The notes: generated by a model from the letters alone, not told the origin. Counted from the stretch's first letter, positions 1 through 13,565 are shown. The stretch is DNA of 64,000 nucleotides from Xanthomonas theicola (GCF_014236795.1 NZ_CP049017.1:3016001-3080000); one strand, 5' to 3'. Numbers and translations are program-made.

Positions 1-511
1 CGAGCGCGGTCGGCGGCTGCCCGCCCTTGCCGTCGAACACCTGCAGTTCCAGGGTCTGCGTGCCACCGGCGCCGCTGACCACCGCGCGACGCGGTTGCAG
101 CGACAGCAGCCGCCAGCCCTGCACCGGATCGTGGCCTTGCTGCAGGCGCAGCGAATCGCCCTGCTCGGTGGTCAGCGTGGCCATCTTGAAGCTGTCGGTG
201 AGCAGCACCCCGGTCAGGCGCACGCTCGGCGTGGCGGACTGGCCGTTGTCGGCGCTGAGGAAGAACGGATGCGGCCGCCGGTCTTCGGCGAACACCGGGC
301 GCGCGGCGATCTCGGCATAGCGCGAATAGTCGCCGAGGCGGTCGCCGAGAGGCGCCGGCAATGCCGGCAGGCGCTGGGTCATGGCCGGATCGTTGGGCAA
401 CGGCACGATGCGCTGGCCGAGTCCGGCCAGGCCCAGCGCCCAGATCAGCAGGCCCCACAGCGCCACCGTCGCCAGCCACACGGTGCGCAGGCCGATCGCT
501 TCAATTCGCAT
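1..511 (-). CDS. xpsN: T2SS protein XpsN (GspN/GspC-like), 3' end cut by window
   Basis: Inner-membrane component of the type II secretion system, the position-equivalent of GspC/GspN that links the XpsL/XpsM platform to the outer-membrane secretin. The start ATG (511-509) overlaps the xpsM stop by 11 nt. The protein opens with MRIEAIGLRTVWLATVAL and a single hydrophobic segment at about residues 8-32, followed by a periplasmic part with VRLTGVLLTDSFKMATL and a later RLLSLQPRRAVVSG segment, the layout of the xanthomonad XpsN family. About 170 residues are visible before the window edge. The secretin gene xpsD is expected just outside the window. The operon context makes the call secure; the C-terminus is unseen. 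Confidence 0.88.
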   Translation of the reverse strand, partial: MRIEAIGLRTVWLATVALWGLLIWALGLAGLGQRIVPLPNDPAMTQRLPALPAPLGDRLGDYSRYAEIAARPVFAEDRRPHPFFLSADNGQSATPSVRLTGVLLTDSFKMATLTTEQGDSLRLQQGHDPVQGWRLLSLQPRRAVVSGAGGTQTLELQVFDGKGGQPPTAL

Positions 512-1265
512 GTGCGCCCTCCTCCACTTGCGGCGCCGGCGCGGCGGCGTCCGGCGTGGCCGGCGCCGCAGGCGCGGGTGCCGGTTCGCTCGGCCCGGGT
601 CCGGCGGAGGCGCCCGCCTCCATCACCGGCGCGCCCGGCGGCGGCGGCATGCCCGGCGCCATGGGTGGTGGCGGCATCGCGTTGGGGCGCAGATAGCCGG
701 CCAGTTCGAAGGCCACATCCAGGCCGTTGCCGCTCTCGCCCGGCGACAACTGGTAGCGCTGCGCCATCACGTTGAGGTTGTCCACGAACAGCGCCGGCGT
801 GCCGCTTTCCAGGGCATGCAGCACCGCCGCCAGTTCCGGCGTGCCGCAGCGCAGCCGCACCTGCACCGCGACGCGGGTGAAGCGGTCGCGGCGGTTGTCG
901 GCAGCCAGCGGCGAACGGTTGCTGATGGCGCAGCTGCGGTTGCCGGGGCTGGCGGTGACCACCGCGCTTTCCAGGCGCTGCACCAGCCCGGCCGAGGCCA
1001 GCTCGGCCGAGGTCTCGCGCAGGAAGCCCGGGCGCATGGCGAGATCGCGTTGCGCCTGCTGCAGCCGCTGCGCCACCTGCGGCGCCTGCTGCAACTGCAT
1101 GCGCACGCGCAGTTCGCGCTGGCGCAGTTCCTGGGTCTGCGCCGCGACCTCGCGCATCGGCAGCGTCCACCACGGATGCACCAGCACCAGGTAGGCCAGC
1201 GCCAGCACCGCCAGCAGCAGCCCCAGCGCCAGCCAGCGGTCGCGCTTATCGACCTGCACCGGCAT
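501..1265 (-). CDS. xpsM: T2SS protein XpsM (GspM)
   Basis: Bitopic inner-membrane protein of the type II secretion assembly platform, partner of XpsL. 254 aa: short cytoplasmic N-terminus, one membrane helix at about residues 12-30 (LALGLLLAVLALAYLVLV), a coiled-coil-like stretch rich in Q, R and E (about 40-75), then a ferredoxin-like periplasmic domain. The last ~60 residues are an unusual Pro/Ala-rich, low-complexity tail (PPPPMAPGMPPPPGAP). The start overlaps the end of xpsL by 20 nt and the stop overlaps xpsN, so translation is probably coupled through the operon. Its place between L and N and its topology identify it; sequence conservation in GspM is generally weak. Confidence 0.9.
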   Translation of the reverse strand: MPVQVDKRDRWLALGLLLAVLALAYLVLVHPWWTLPMREVAAQTQELRQRELRVRMQLQQAPQVAQRLQQAQRDLAMRPGFLRETSAELASAGLVQRLESAVVTASPGNRSCAISNRSPLAADNRRDRFTRVAVQVRLRCGTPELAAVLHALESGTPALFVDNLNVMAQRYQLSPGESGNGLDVAFELAGYLRPNAMPPPPMAPGMPPPPGAPVMEAGASAGPGPSEPAPAPAAPATPDAAAPAPQVEEGAHAN

Positions 1266-2370
1266 TGGCGGCCTCCTTGCGCTTGGTCCCGGCCAGTTCG
1301 GCGTTCAAGGTGAAGCGGTCGCGGTGGCTGCCCGGGTCGGCCTGCAGCACGCCGGTCAGCGACGGGGTGCGCCACAGCGGCGAGCCCTCCAGCCGCCCGA
1401 CCAGCGAGGACGCTTCGCTGCTGAGCCCGATCAGCTGCAACTGATCGCCCTCCACCGAGAACTTCTCCAGGTAGGTGCCCTCGGGCAGGCGCTTGCTCAG
1501 TTCGTTCCAGATTTCCAGCGAAGTCGGCCGCTCGGCGCGCAGCTGGTCGAAGAACGCCGCGCCTTCGACCAGGTCGAGCAGTTGCTGGCGCTGCGCGGCC
1601 ACGCCGTGTGCGCGCTGCGCGTCGCTGTCCACGTCCGCGCGCAGCCCCTCGAGTGCGGCGCGGCGATTGTCCAGCAACTGCCAGCCGGCGGCGAACAGCA
1701 CCAGCAGCGCGGCCGCGGCGAGGATGCCGTTCCAGCGCCGCATCGGATCGGCCCGGCGATGGCGCTGCTCCGGCGGCAGCAGGTTCACGCCCAACGGCGC
1801 GCCGTCGGCGCCGGCGACGTCGACCCCGGCCAGGGTCGGGCGCAGCGCGCCTGCGCTGGCGTGCAATTCCTCCAGCACGCGGCGCGGCGCCGCCACCAGG
1901 TCGGCATCGATCTGCGCACCGTCGCGGCGCGGCCCGGGGCGCACGTCGTAGACCACCTGGTCCGCCTGGAACGGAGTCTGCCGGTCGATCTCGAACCGGA
2001 CCACGTCGCGCAGGTGCTCGGCGGCCGCGGCCGGCAGGCGCAGCGTGCGCTGCAGCGCGGCCTGTGCCGGCAGCAGCCAGACCCGCGGCAGCGCGGCCAG
2101 GCGCGGGCCGAGCACGGCGTCCAGGTCCTTCGGCGGCAGCGGCCACGGCAGCGCCAGCGGCGTGCCCAGCTCGGCATCGACCTGCCGCGCGAGCAGCAAC
2201 TGCTCGCCCTCGCGCCACAGCAGCAGCCGCGCCTGCGACCAGCCCAACTGCAGCTGCCAGCGCGGCGGCAGCCAGGCCATCAGCGAACGCTGCCACCAGG
2301 CCAGCAGACCGCCGGCACCGGGCGCCATGCGTACGCCGAACTTCCCCATCATGTCGCGCCACGCAGTCAT
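1246..2370 (-). CDS. xpsL: T2SS protein XpsL (GspL)
   Basis: Assembly-platform protein that couples the cytoplasmic ATPase XpsE to the membrane complex. 374 aa. The N-terminal ~220 residues form an actin-like cytoplasmic fold ([21 protein letters not shown] is the PilM/GspL-like core), then comes a membrane helix near residues 240-258 ([18 protein letters not shown]), a coiled coil ([20 protein letters not shown]) and a periplasmic ferredoxin-like domain of the PilN type ([21 protein letters not shown]). The chosen start, [12 protein letters not shown], overlaps the xpsK stop by 4 nt. Interaction with XpsE through the N-domain is family knowledge. Confidence 0.9.
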   Translation of the reverse strand: MTAWRDMMGKFGVRMAPGAGGLLAWWQRSLMAWLPPRWQLQLGWSQARLLLWREGEQLLLARQVDAELGTPLALPWPLPPKDLDAVLGPRLAALPRVWLLPAQAALQRTLRLPAAAAEHLRDVVRFEIDRQTPFQADQVVYDVRPGPRRDGAQIDADLVAAPRRVLEELHASAGALRPTLAGVDVAGADGAPLGVNLLPPEQRHRRADPMRRWNGILAAAALLVLFAAGWQLLDNRRAALEGLRADVDSDAQRAHGVAAQRQQLLDLVEGAAFFDQLRAERPTSLEIWNELSKRLPEGTYLEKFSVEGDQLQLIGLSSEASSLVGRLEGSPLWRTPSLTGVLQADPGSHRDRFTLNAELAGTKRKEAANAGAGR

Positions 2371-3227
2371 CGCACCGTCGATCCTTCTTCCCAACGCAGC
2401 ACAGTGTAGGCGGAGCCCGGCAGCGCCGACGAGCCCGGTCGCACCACCGCGCGCAGCACCGCCTCGCGTCCGGCCGCCAAGCTGGCGCGGCTTTCGATGC
2501 CGTAGGTGCCGCCGCCCCCGCCGAGCGCGGCGGCCTGCACCGGATCGTTGCGCTCGCGCTGCGCCAGCACCTGCCGCGCATCCAGGCCGAGCGCGGTCAG
2601 CACCGGCGCCGGCGCGAAATCCGGCGCCGGGCGCGAGATGCTGCTGTACAGGGTCAGGTTCGGCAGCAGCTTGGCGTACAGCTCCGGGTCCATGCCCAGC
2701 ACCAGTTGCAGTTCGTCCAGGCTCTCGAACGGCGCGTCCTTGGCGCCGTACGGACGCCCTTCGGCGGCGTAGTCCGGGTCCTCGGCGCCGCCGTTGGGCT
2801 GGCTCAGGTGGTCCGGATCGCGCCAGTCCACGATCGCCGCGGCGATCCGGTCGGCACGCTGCGGATCGCCACCGACCGCGCGCACCAGCGCGGCCAGCAG
2901 CGGCGCGTCGGCCAGGTTCAGGTCGACCTTGCCGCTCTCGTCGGTGATCCGCAGGTCGATCGTGGCGTCTTCGTACTGCCAACGGTAGCGGCGCCCGTCC
3001 GCGCGCCAGCCCGGCTGCATCGGCGTGCCGGCGAGCCGGGTCAGCGCGTACTCCAATCCGGCCCGGGCGCGCTCCTGCGCCGCCGCGCCGTCGCCCAGCA
3101 CCTTGCCCTGCAGGCCCTCGGTACGCGCGGTCAACGCGAACGCGCCGATCAACGCGGTCAGCAGCGCGATCAGCCACAGCACCAGCACCAGCGCGGCGCC
3201 GCGCGCCTGCCCCGGCGCCGCGCTCAT
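2367..3227 (-). CDS. xpsK: T2SS minor pseudopilin XpsK (GspK)
   Basis: Large minor pseudopilin, expected at the tip of the T2SS pseudopilus with XpsI and XpsJ. 286 aa, much longer than the other pseudopilins, as usual for GspK. It starts [23 protein letters not shown]: the prepilin-type hydrophobic segment is present but the usual Glu at position +5 is absent, which is typical of GspK. The globular part carries the GspK core [14 protein letters not shown] (about 100-112) followed by [11 protein letters not shown], a helix-hairpin-helix-like SAM-type insertion. The start ATG overlaps the xpsJ stop (ATGA). The Gly-rich stretch GGGGGTYGI near the C-terminus looks strain-specific. Confidence 0.9.
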   Translation of the reverse strand: MSAAPGQARGAALVLVLWLIALLTALIGAFALTARTEGLQGKVLGDGAAAQERARAGLEYALTRLAGTPMQPGWRADGRRYRWQYEDATIDLRITDESGKVDLNLADAPLLAALVRAVGGDPQRADRIAAAIVDWRDPDHLSQPNGGAEDPDYAAEGRPYGAKDAPFESLDELQLVLGMDPELYAKLLPNLTLYSSISRPAPDFAPAPVLTALGLDARQVLAQRERNDPVQAAALGGGGGTYGIESRASLAAGREAVLRAVVRPGSSALPGSAYTVLRWEEGSTVR

Positions 3228-3874
3228 TGCTGCGCCTCCGCGCTGCCGGTCTGGTGCAGCGCCACCACCAGCGGCGGCCACACCATGCCGTCGTCGCTGC
3301 TCAGTTCGATCGACACCAGCAACGGCAACTGGTCGGTGCGCTCCCAGCGCTCCTGCCAGGGGCCGATGCTGCCGCGTTCCGGATCGATGCCGCGGTAACG
3401 GAAACGCACCTGGCGCAGACCCTCGGCCAGCGGCTCGGGCGGGCGCGGCTTGGCGTCGGCGATCTGCTTGCCGGCCTGCACCTGCACCAGTGCGATCGCC
3501 AGGCGCTGCTGGCCGCCGGCGCCGCTCACGCCGAGGTCGTGCACGTAGGGACCGCCACGGCCCAGGTAGTCGGGCAGATCGGCGACGAACTGCATGCGCT
3601 GCGGTTCGCCGACGAAGCGCACCGGCTGCAGGGTGCGGCTGTCGATCTCCAGCGCCATCGGTTGCGCGCCGCTCAGGCGCCGGCGCAGGAAACCCTCGAC
3701 CGCGCGCATGCGCTCGCTGCGCCCGGCGATCGCCTCGCCGCGGCCGCTGATCGCAGTGGCCGAGCGCAGCGTGGCGAAGGCCAGGGTCAGGCCGCCGACC
3801 AGCAGCACCGTGGCCAGCAGCACTTCGATCAGGGTGAAGCCGCGCGTGGCGGCACGGCCCGGCGCGCGGTTCAA
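3224..3874 (-). CDS. xpsJ: T2SS minor pseudopilin XpsJ (GspJ)
   Basis: Minor pseudopilin of the type II secretion pseudopilus tip complex. The prepilin peptidase motif [19 protein letters not shown] is complete, with Gly before and Phe-Thr-Leu-Ile-Glu after the cleavage point. I take a TTG start at 3874 that overlaps the xpsI stop (TTGA), giving 216 aa. An upstream ATG at 3922 would give 232 aa, but its N-terminal extension lies inside xpsI and would push the cleavage motif to an unusual distance. The globular domain holds the conserved [13 protein letters not shown] strand. The 3' end overlaps xpsK by 4 nt. Confidence 0.88.
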   Translation of the reverse strand: MNRAPGRAATRGFTLIEVLLATVLLVGGLTLAFATLRSATAISGRGEAIAGRSERMRAVEGFLRRRLSGAQPMALEIDSRTLQPVRFVGEPQRMQFVADLPDYLGRGGPYVHDLGVSGAGGQQRLAIALVQVQAGKQIADAKPRPPEPLAEGLRQVRFRYRGIDPERGSIGPWQERWERTDQLPLLVSIELSSDDGMVWPPLVVALHQTGSAEAQQ

Positions 3875-4287
3875 AACGACGCTCCGGGGTTTTGTGCGCT
3901 CGCCAGGCGCAAGGTCTTCCACTGCAACGCCTGCGCCGGATCATCGCCCCAGCGCACCTGCAGGCTCAACTGCAGCAGCGTCGGCGCGCCGGGCACGGCG
4001 GCGGCGTCCGGCGGCCGCCGCGCATCGACGTACGGCGCCACCTCCAGGGTCCAGCGGTAGCGGCCCTGCTCGAAGCTGCCCTGTTCGCGGCCGGGCTGCA
4101 GTCGCTGTTCCACGCCCTGCGCGGCCAGCAGCGATTGCGCGTACAGCGTGGCGCGGCTGAGCTGGTCGGCGCGCTTGACCTGGCGCGCGGCGCCGGACAG
4201 CGAGCCGAGCAGCAGGGTCAGCGCCAGCGCCAGCAACGCGAACGCCACGATCACCTCGATCAGGGTGTAGCCGCGTTGCGTTTTCAT
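3871..4287 (-). CDS. xpsI: T2SS minor pseudopilin XpsI (GspI)
   Basis: Minor pseudopilin, 138 aa, the usual GspI size. Begins [23 protein letters not shown], a class III prepilin signal with G/YTLIE at the cleavage point and a ~20-residue hydrophobic helix. The rest is a small beta-rich domain ([25 protein letters not shown]). The start overlaps the xpsH stop (ATGA) and the stop overlaps the xpsJ TTG, so these genes are translationally chained. In the family, GspI, GspJ and GspK form a tip heterotrimer; that is inferred here from homology and order. Confidence 0.9.
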   Translation of the reverse strand: MKTQRGYTLIEVIVAFALLALALTLLLGSLSGAARQVKRADQLSRATLYAQSLLAAQGVEQRLQPGREQGSFEQGRYRWTLEVAPYVDARRPPDAAAVPGAPTLLQLSLQVRWGDDPAQALQWKTLRLASAQNPGASF

Positions 4288-4802
4288 GGTCCGGCCTGCT
4301 GCGGCGGCCGCCCGACCCGGACCTCGCCGGTCAGCCAGGCCACGTCGATCCGCCAGCTCGCCTTGCGCGCCTGCAGTTCGATGCGCCCGCCAGTGGCGGC
4401 GCCGTCCTCGAAGAACTGGATCGCACCTTCGTCCTGCCGCCGCTGCGACTGGCGCGCGCCGCTGAAACGCACCGCCAGCGACGGCGGGATCTCGCCATGG
4501 CGGCCGTTCGGCGCCTGCCAGCGGTGCGCCTGCGGATCGATCAAGAAGCGCTGCGGCTGGCCGCTGGCGATCGCCTGCGCCCGCGTGTAGCGCAGTTGCG
4601 CGGCGATCTCCTTGGCCGAGGAGCGCAGGCGCATGCCGTCGATGCCGCCGCTCAGCACCGACGCGGCCAGCACCGCGGCGATGGCGATCAGTCCCACCAC
4701 CAGCAGCATCTCCAGCAGCGACACGCCGCGCATGCGCACGCGCGTCCGCGGCGCGCACGCGTGCGCACCGCGCTGGAGACCGCCGGCAGGGGCCTGGATC
4801 AC
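4284..4802 (-). CDS. xpsH: T2SS minor pseudopilin XpsH (GspH)
   Basis: Minor pseudopilin that connects the tip complex to the XpsG shaft. The prepilin motif MRGVSLLEMLLVVGLIAIAAV has V rather than F/M at +1 but keeps Glu at +5. Upstream in the same frame lies a longer leader (MIQAPAGGLQRGAHACAPRTRV) rich in CGCG; the true start may be the ATG at about 4733 directly before RGVSLLE. The globular domain contains KEIAAQLRYTRAQAIASGQP, the GspH core. Fewer than 10 nt separate it from xpsG. The call is firm, the start is not. Confidence 0.87.
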   Translation of the reverse strand: MIQAPAGGLQRGAHACAPRTRVRMRGVSLLEMLLVVGLIAIAAVLAASVLSGGIDGMRLRSSAKEIAAQLRYTRAQAIASGQPQRFLIDPQAHRWQAPNGRHGEIPPSLAVRFSGARQSQRRQDEGAIQFFEDGAATGGRIELQARKASWRIDVAWLTGEVRVGRPPQQAGP

Positions 4803-4811
4803 GGCGCCGGA

Positions 4812-5246
4812 TCACTCGTACTTGATGTCGGCGTCGTAACTGGTCCCGCCGGGCTGGCCATCCTTGCCCAGGCTGATCAGATCGAACGGCCTTCCTTCGC
4901 CGGGCACCCGGTACTCGATCGGATGGCCCCATGGATCGTTCAATTCGCTGGCCTTGGCATAGGGGCCGAGCCAGCCGCTGACGCCGCCCGGCGCGGCGAC
5001 CAGATCGTCGAGCTTGGACGGCAGCTTGCCGGTATCGAGCTGGTAGTTGTCGATCTTGCCGGCCATGGTCTGGATCTGCGACTTGGCCAGGTTGGCCTTG
5101 CCGCGATCGGCGCCACCGAGCACGCGGCTGCCGACCAGGGTCAGCACCGCACCGATCAGCACGATGACGATGATGATTTCCAGCAGGCTCATGCCCGACT
5201 GGCGCGCGGCGGAGGGGGAACGGGTCAGGGAGCGGATATTTCGCAT
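4812..5246 (-). CDS. xpsG: T2SS major pseudopilin XpsG (GspG)
   Basis: Main subunit of the type II pseudopilus, a piston-like periplasmic fibre that pushes folded exoproteins through the secretin. 144 aa, normal GspG size. Prepilin motif QSGMSLLEIIIVIVLIGAVL with G/MSLLE at the cleavage point, preceded by a 17-residue basic leader. The C-terminal half has the GspG signature: KASELNDPWGHPIEYRVPG followed by GKDGQPGGTSYDADI, where the Asp residues are the calcium-binding loop in the family. It is separated from xpsF by a ~600 bp duplicated, palindrome-rich block instead of the close spacing seen elsewhere in the operon. Confidence 0.93.
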   Translation of the reverse strand: MRNIRSLTRSPSAARQSGMSLLEIIIVIVLIGAVLTLVGSRVLGGADRGKANLAKSQIQTMAGKIDNYQLDTGKLPSKLDDLVAAPGGVSGWLGPYAKASELNDPWGHPIEYRVPGEGRPFDLISLGKDGQPGGTSYDADIKYE

Positions 5247-5339
5247 TGCATCGGATCCTTGCGGTGAAAAACCTTGTGTAGCCGAACATGATGAAGATGG
5301 TCGCCGTCGCGCGCGGGGCGTGCAGCTGCGCTTCATGCG

Positions 5340-5851
5340 CGCAAATCCGTACGTAGCGCGCGCCATGGTGCGGCGCGGGATGGCTGTCGGCGCGCCAGTG
5401 GCAATCCATGGCGCGACACGACGGCGGCCCGATACACCGGCCCGGCCATCCATGGAACGCATGGCGTCCATCGATTCGACAGTCCGCTGCGCCATCGGTT
5501 CACGCCGCCCTCCGTGGCGCGGCACCACGTGCGCCGGAACCGCCGGCCCGGCCATCCGGGCGTTCGGCGCCACATGCGCCATGGCGCGCCGCGCACATGC
5601 TGCCTGCATGGTCATTGCCGTCCCTGGCGCGACAGGGCTGCACCCAGACAGACCGACCCGGCCATCCATGGCCGGGCGTTCGGCCATGCGCGAACCAGTG
5701 GTTCGCAAACGCATGGCCTCCTTCGATCGATTCGATGCTCCGCTGCGCCACAGGCCCACACCGCCATCCCTGGCGCAGCACCACGTGCGCCGGAACCGCC
5801 GGCCCGGCCATCCGTGGCCGGGCGTTCGGCGCCACATGCGCCATGGCGCAT
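5340..5851. repeat. Two imperfect ~255 bp direct repeats between xpsF and xpsG
   Basis: Read on the minus strand, unit one (about 5851-5600) and unit two (about 5590-5340) both begin ATGGCGCATGTGGCGCCGAA and continue with shared blocks around GGATGGCCGGGCCGGCGGTT, GCGCACGTGGTG, GGCGCAGCGGA and GGATGGCCGGG. They differ by substitutions and small indels. The block is dense in CCATGG and GGCCGG palindromes. Open frames exist on both strands but show no recognisable domain. The surrounding gap (5247-5863) holds no convincing gene. Confidence 0.8.
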
Positions 5852-5863
5852 GAGCGTGGCGCC

Positions 5864-7078
5864 TCACCCAATCGCATTGGTGAGGTCGTACAAGGGGACG
5901 AGGACGGAAATGATCACCAGCCCGACCACCGAGGCCAGGACCAGGGTGATCGCCGGCACCAGCGCGGCGAGCAGGCGGTCGATGGCCTGCGCGGTCTCGT
6001 GCTCGAAGGTGTCGGCGGTCTTCAGCAGCATCGTGTCCAGCGCGCCGGATTCCTCGCCGACCTGGATCATCTGCAGCGCCAGGCGTGGGAAGCGCTTGCC
6101 CCTGGACAGCGAGGCCGACAGGCCGTGGCCGTTCTTGACCTCGTCGGCCGCGGCGCCGACGTCGGCGGTCAGCGCCAGATTCGACAGCACGTTGCGCGAG
6201 ATGCCCAGCGCGGCCAGCAGCGGCACGCCGTTGCGCAGCAGGGTGCCGAGGGTGCGGGTCAGGCGCGCGGTTTCCAGCCGCGCGATCAGCACGCCGATGA
6301 AGCGCTGCCTGAGCAGCCAGGCGTCGAAGCTGGCGCGGAACGCCGGGTCGCGGCGCTTGCGGTCCACCGCCAGCAGCGCCAGCCCGGGCGCCACCAGCAG
6401 CACGATCCACCAGTCGCGCACGAACAGACCGACGCTGAGCACCGCCTGGGTGAACCACGGCAGCTGCACGTCCAGGCTCTCGTACATCTGCGCGAACTGC
6501 GGCACCACGTAGCCGAGCAGGAACAGCAGCGCGCAGCCGACCACGCTGACCAGGATCGCCGGATAGATCAGCGCGTTGATCACCCGCCCCTTCAGTTCGC
6601 GGCTGCGCTCCAGGTATTCGGCCAGGCGCTGCAGCGTGTCGTGCAGGCTGCCGCCGGCCTCGCCGGCGCGGACCATGTTGATGTACAGGCGCGAGAACAG
6701 CCCGTGCTGGCGCTCCAGCGCGGCCGACAGGGGCGCGCCGCCGCGCACGGCGTCGCGGATGTCGCCGACGGTGCGCTTGGAGCGCTCGTCCTCGGGCAGT
6801 TCGAGCAGGATCGACAGCGCGCGGTCCAGCGGCTGGCCGGCGCCGAGCAGGGTCGCCAGTTGCTGGGTGAACTGCACCAGCGCCGCGCCGTCGAACGGCT
6901 TGGGCCGGAACAGGCCGCGCAACGAGGTACCGCCGCCTTCGGCTGCGAGTCTGGCCTCCATCGGCATGTGCCCCTGCTCCTGCAGGCGCAGCGCCACCTC
7001 GGCGTCGCTGGCGGCCTCCATCTGGCCTTCCAGGATCTCGCCGTGCGGATTGAGCGCCTTGTAGCGGTACAGCGGCAT
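5864..7078 (-). CDS. xpsF: T2SS inner-membrane platform protein XpsF (GspF)
   Basis: Polytopic inner-membrane protein of the assembly platform, thought to transmit ATPase movement to the pseudopilus. 404 aa, standard length. Starts MPLYRYKALNPHGEILEGQ, the classic GspF opening, and holds two cytoplasmic GspF domains: the first contains FTQQLATLLGAGQPLDRAL and VRAGEAGGSLHDTLQRLAEYLE, the second LTRTLGTLLRNGVPLLAAL and VGEESGALDTMLLKTADTFE. Three membrane helices lie near 170-195, 220-240 and 370-400. The ATG follows a heptamer-array remnant (GGGACTCGGGACTGGG) that fills most of the gap to xpsE. Confidence 0.93.
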   Translation of the reverse strand: MPLYRYKALNPHGEILEGQMEAASDAEVALRLQEQGHMPMEARLAAEGGGTSLRGLFRPKPFDGAALVQFTQQLATLLGAGQPLDRALSILLELPEDERSKRTVGDIRDAVRGGAPLSAALERQHGLFSRLYINMVRAGEAGGSLHDTLQRLAEYLERSRELKGRVINALIYPAILVSVVGCALLFLLGYVVPQFAQMYESLDVQLPWFTQAVLSVGLFVRDWWIVLLVAPGLALLAVDRKRRDPAFRASFDAWLLRQRFIGVLIARLETARLTRTLGTLLRNGVPLLAALGISRNVLSNLALTADVGAAADEVKNGHGLSASLSRGKRFPRLALQMIQVGEESGALDTMLLKTADTFEHETAQAIDRLLAALVPAITLVLASVVGLVIISVLVPLYDLTNAIG

Positions 7079-7202
7079 CAGGGGCGGGACTCGGGACTGG
7101 GGACCCGGGACCCGCAGAGCACGCGCCGCGCATGCCGACGCGACCGCCGCAGCGCCACCGCGCCGCTGCATGCCGCCGCGCCTGCGCTGGGTGCCGCGCG
7201 CA

Positions 7203-8930
7203 TCAGGTTTCCTCCGTCACGCGCAGCACTTCCTCGATCGTGGTCTGGCCGCTGAGCGCCTTGCCCAGGCCGTCCTCGTACATCGTGCGCATGCCGGCCT
7301 CGCGCGCCAGCTGTTCGATCTCGCCCATGCCAGCATGGCGCATCACCGCGCGACGCAGCGCGTCGTTCATCACCAAAAATTCCATGATGGTGGTACGGCC
7401 CAGGTAGCCGGTCGGCGCGATCACCGAGGGCCGCGGGCGGAACAGGAAGATGTCGCCCTCGGGCTGCAGCCGGCGCAGGTCGAATTTCTCGATCTCCTCC
7501 GGCGAGGCCGGATAACGCTCGGCATGGGTGGGCTCCAGCCGCCGCACCAGGCGCTGGGCGAGGATGCCGTTGATGGTGGAGGTCAGCAGGTAGTCCTCCA
7601 CGCCCATGTCGAGCAGGCGGGTGATGCCGCCGGCGGCGTTGTTGGTGTGCAGCGTGGACAGCACCAGGTGGCCGGTCAGCGCCGACTGGATCGCGATGCG
7701 CGCGGTTTCCAGGTCGCGCATTTCGCCGATCATGATGATGTCCGGATCCTGGCGCACGATGCTGCGCAGCGCATGGGCGAAATCCAGCCCGATCTGCGGC
7801 TTGGCCTGGATCTGGTTGATGCCCTCGATCTGGTACTCGACCGGGTCCTCGACGGTGATGATCTTGACGTCGGCGGTGTTGAGCTGGCTCAGCGCGGTGT
7901 ACAGCGTGGTGGTCTTGCCCGAGCCGGTGGGACCGGTGACCAGCAGGATGCCGTGCGGCTGCTCCAGCACCTTGCGGAACTGTGGCAGGAACGCGTCGGT
8001 GAAGCCGAGCCGGTGGAAGTCGAACACCACCGTCTCGCGGTCGAGCAGGCGCATCACCACGCTCTCGCCGTGCGCGGTGGGCACCGTGCTCACGCGCAGG
8101 TCCAGTTCCTTGCCCTGCACGCGCAGCATGATGCGCCCGTCCTGCGGCAGGCGCCGTTCGGCGATGTTGAGCTTGGCCATGATCTTGACCCGGCTGATCA
8201 CCGCCGCGGTCAGCTTGGCCGGTGGGCTCTCGCCGTCGATCAGCACGCCGTCGACGCGGTAGCGCACCTTCAGCCGGCTCTCGAACGGCTCGATGTGGAT
8301 GTCAGAGGCGCGCAGCTCCACCGCGCGCTGGATCACCAGGTTCACCAGCCGGATCACCGGCGCTTCGGAGGCCAGGTCGCGCAGGTGCTCGATGTCGTCG
8401 GCGGCGGCGCTGTCGCCGTCGGCGGTTTCCACGATCGCGCCCATTGCGCTGCGGCCCTGGCCGAACCAGCGTTCGATCAGGTCGTCGATCTCCGAGCGCA
8501 GGCCGACCCGCGGCAGCACCCGCAAGCCAGTGGCCAGGCGCGCCGCATCGGCCGCGTAGGGCTCATGCGGATCGGCCATCCACAGTTCCAGCGCGCCGTC
8601 GCGCTCGCCCAGCGGGCACACGTGGAACTGCTTGAGGAAGCGCAGCGACAACGGCTGCGCCTCGGGCAGGGTCTCCGGCGCGGTGGCCGGCAGTTGCTTG
8701 GCATCGAGCAGGGGCAGCTCCAGCACTTCGGCGCTGACCTCGGCGTGGTCGCGCTCGGAGACCAGGCCCAACCGCGCCAACAGCGACAGCAGGCCGTCGC
8801 CGGATTCGCGCTGCAACTGCCGCGCCCGCAGCAGATCGCCATCCTTGAGCCGGCCCTTGGCCAGCAATGCAGCGACGATGCGCGCTTCGGGCGTATCGAT
8901 GACGGCGATGTCCTTCACGAGCGCGTTCAC
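7203..8930 (-). CDS. xpsE: T2SS cytoplasmic ATPase XpsE (GspE)
   Basis: Secretion ATPase that powers the pseudopilus. 575 aa, starting at GTG 8930. An N-terminal MshEN-type domain (about 20-165) is followed by the N2 and catalytic domains: Walker A GPTGSGKTTT near residue 330, the Asp box (KIITVEDPVEYQIEGINQIQ), Walker B (DPDIIMIGEMRDLETA) and the His box (LVLSTLHTNNAAGGITRLLDMG). The four-cysteine zinc motif found in many GspE proteins is not visible in the usual place: the stretch after LEPTHAERYPASPEE has no CxxC, which I note for xanthomonad XpsE. First gene of the xps operon; the promoter should lie in 8931-9377. Confidence 0.94.
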   Translation of the reverse strand: MNALVKDIAVIDTPEARIVAALLAKGRLKDGDLLRARQLQRESGDGLLSLLARLGLVSERDHAEVSAEVLELPLLDAKQLPATAPETLPEAQPLSLRFLKQFHVCPLGERDGALELWMADPHEPYAADAARLATGLRVLPRVGLRSEIDDLIERWFGQGRSAMGAIVETADGDSAAADDIEHLRDLASEAPVIRLVNLVIQRAVELRASDIHIEPFESRLKVRYRVDGVLIDGESPPAKLTAAVISRVKIMAKLNIAERRLPQDGRIMLRVQGKELDLRVSTVPTAHGESVVMRLLDRETVVFDFHRLGFTDAFLPQFRKVLEQPHGILLVTGPTGSGKTTTLYTALSQLNTADVKIITVEDPVEYQIEGINQIQAKPQIGLDFAHALRSIVRQDPDIIMIGEMRDLETARIAIQSALTGHLVLSTLHTNNAAGGITRLLDMGVEDYLLTSTINGILAQRLVRRLEPTHAERYPASPEEIEKFDLRRLQPEGDIFLFRPRPSVIAPTGYLGRTTIMEFLVMNDALRRAVMRHAGMGEIEQLAREAGMRTMYEDGLGKALSGQTTIEEVLRVTEET

Positions 8931-9377
8931 ACAATCCCTCCGAGGTGTGCGGCGACTTTAGCAGTTCGGCGCGACCTGCCGCCGGATCGCACGGCATCGG
9001 CCGCCGCGACTGTCTACGGCGGCCGCGGCGGCGCGCGCTGCCGTCATCGGCACGACATGCGCGGCGCGCAGCATGTCGCCGTGTCGCCGTGTCGCCGTGT
9101 CGCCGTGTCGCCGGCGCGGCGACGCCGCGTGCGGCCACGTGCGTTTGCCTGCATCGGCGCGCGGGCGGCAGCGGCGACGAATGCGCGGCCAGCGCGACCG
9201 CGTTGGCCGCGGCACGGTTGCTGCCAGATCAGCGCGTTCGCGGCGAGCGCCGCGGCAGGGCGAGGCGGCGGGGCGGCGCCGGCACCGGGCCGTCAGCCGC
9301 GACGGCGCGGATTCAGGTACCACGGGGCGGCGGCCGTGCGTGCACGCGCGTCGGCGGCAGACGCGGCCGGCGCGCGC
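8931..9377. other. Intergenic region between purL 3' end and xpsE, with octamer tandem repeat
   Basis: No gene is supported here. The region should carry the promoter of the xps operon (minus strand). The clearest structure is five perfect tandem copies of TGTCGCCG at 9074-9113. The rest is GC-rich with CGCGGC-type palindromes. I see no confident -35/-10 pair and no terminator with a T-run for purL. Confidence 0.6.
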
Positions 9378-13565
<4,188 letters not shown>

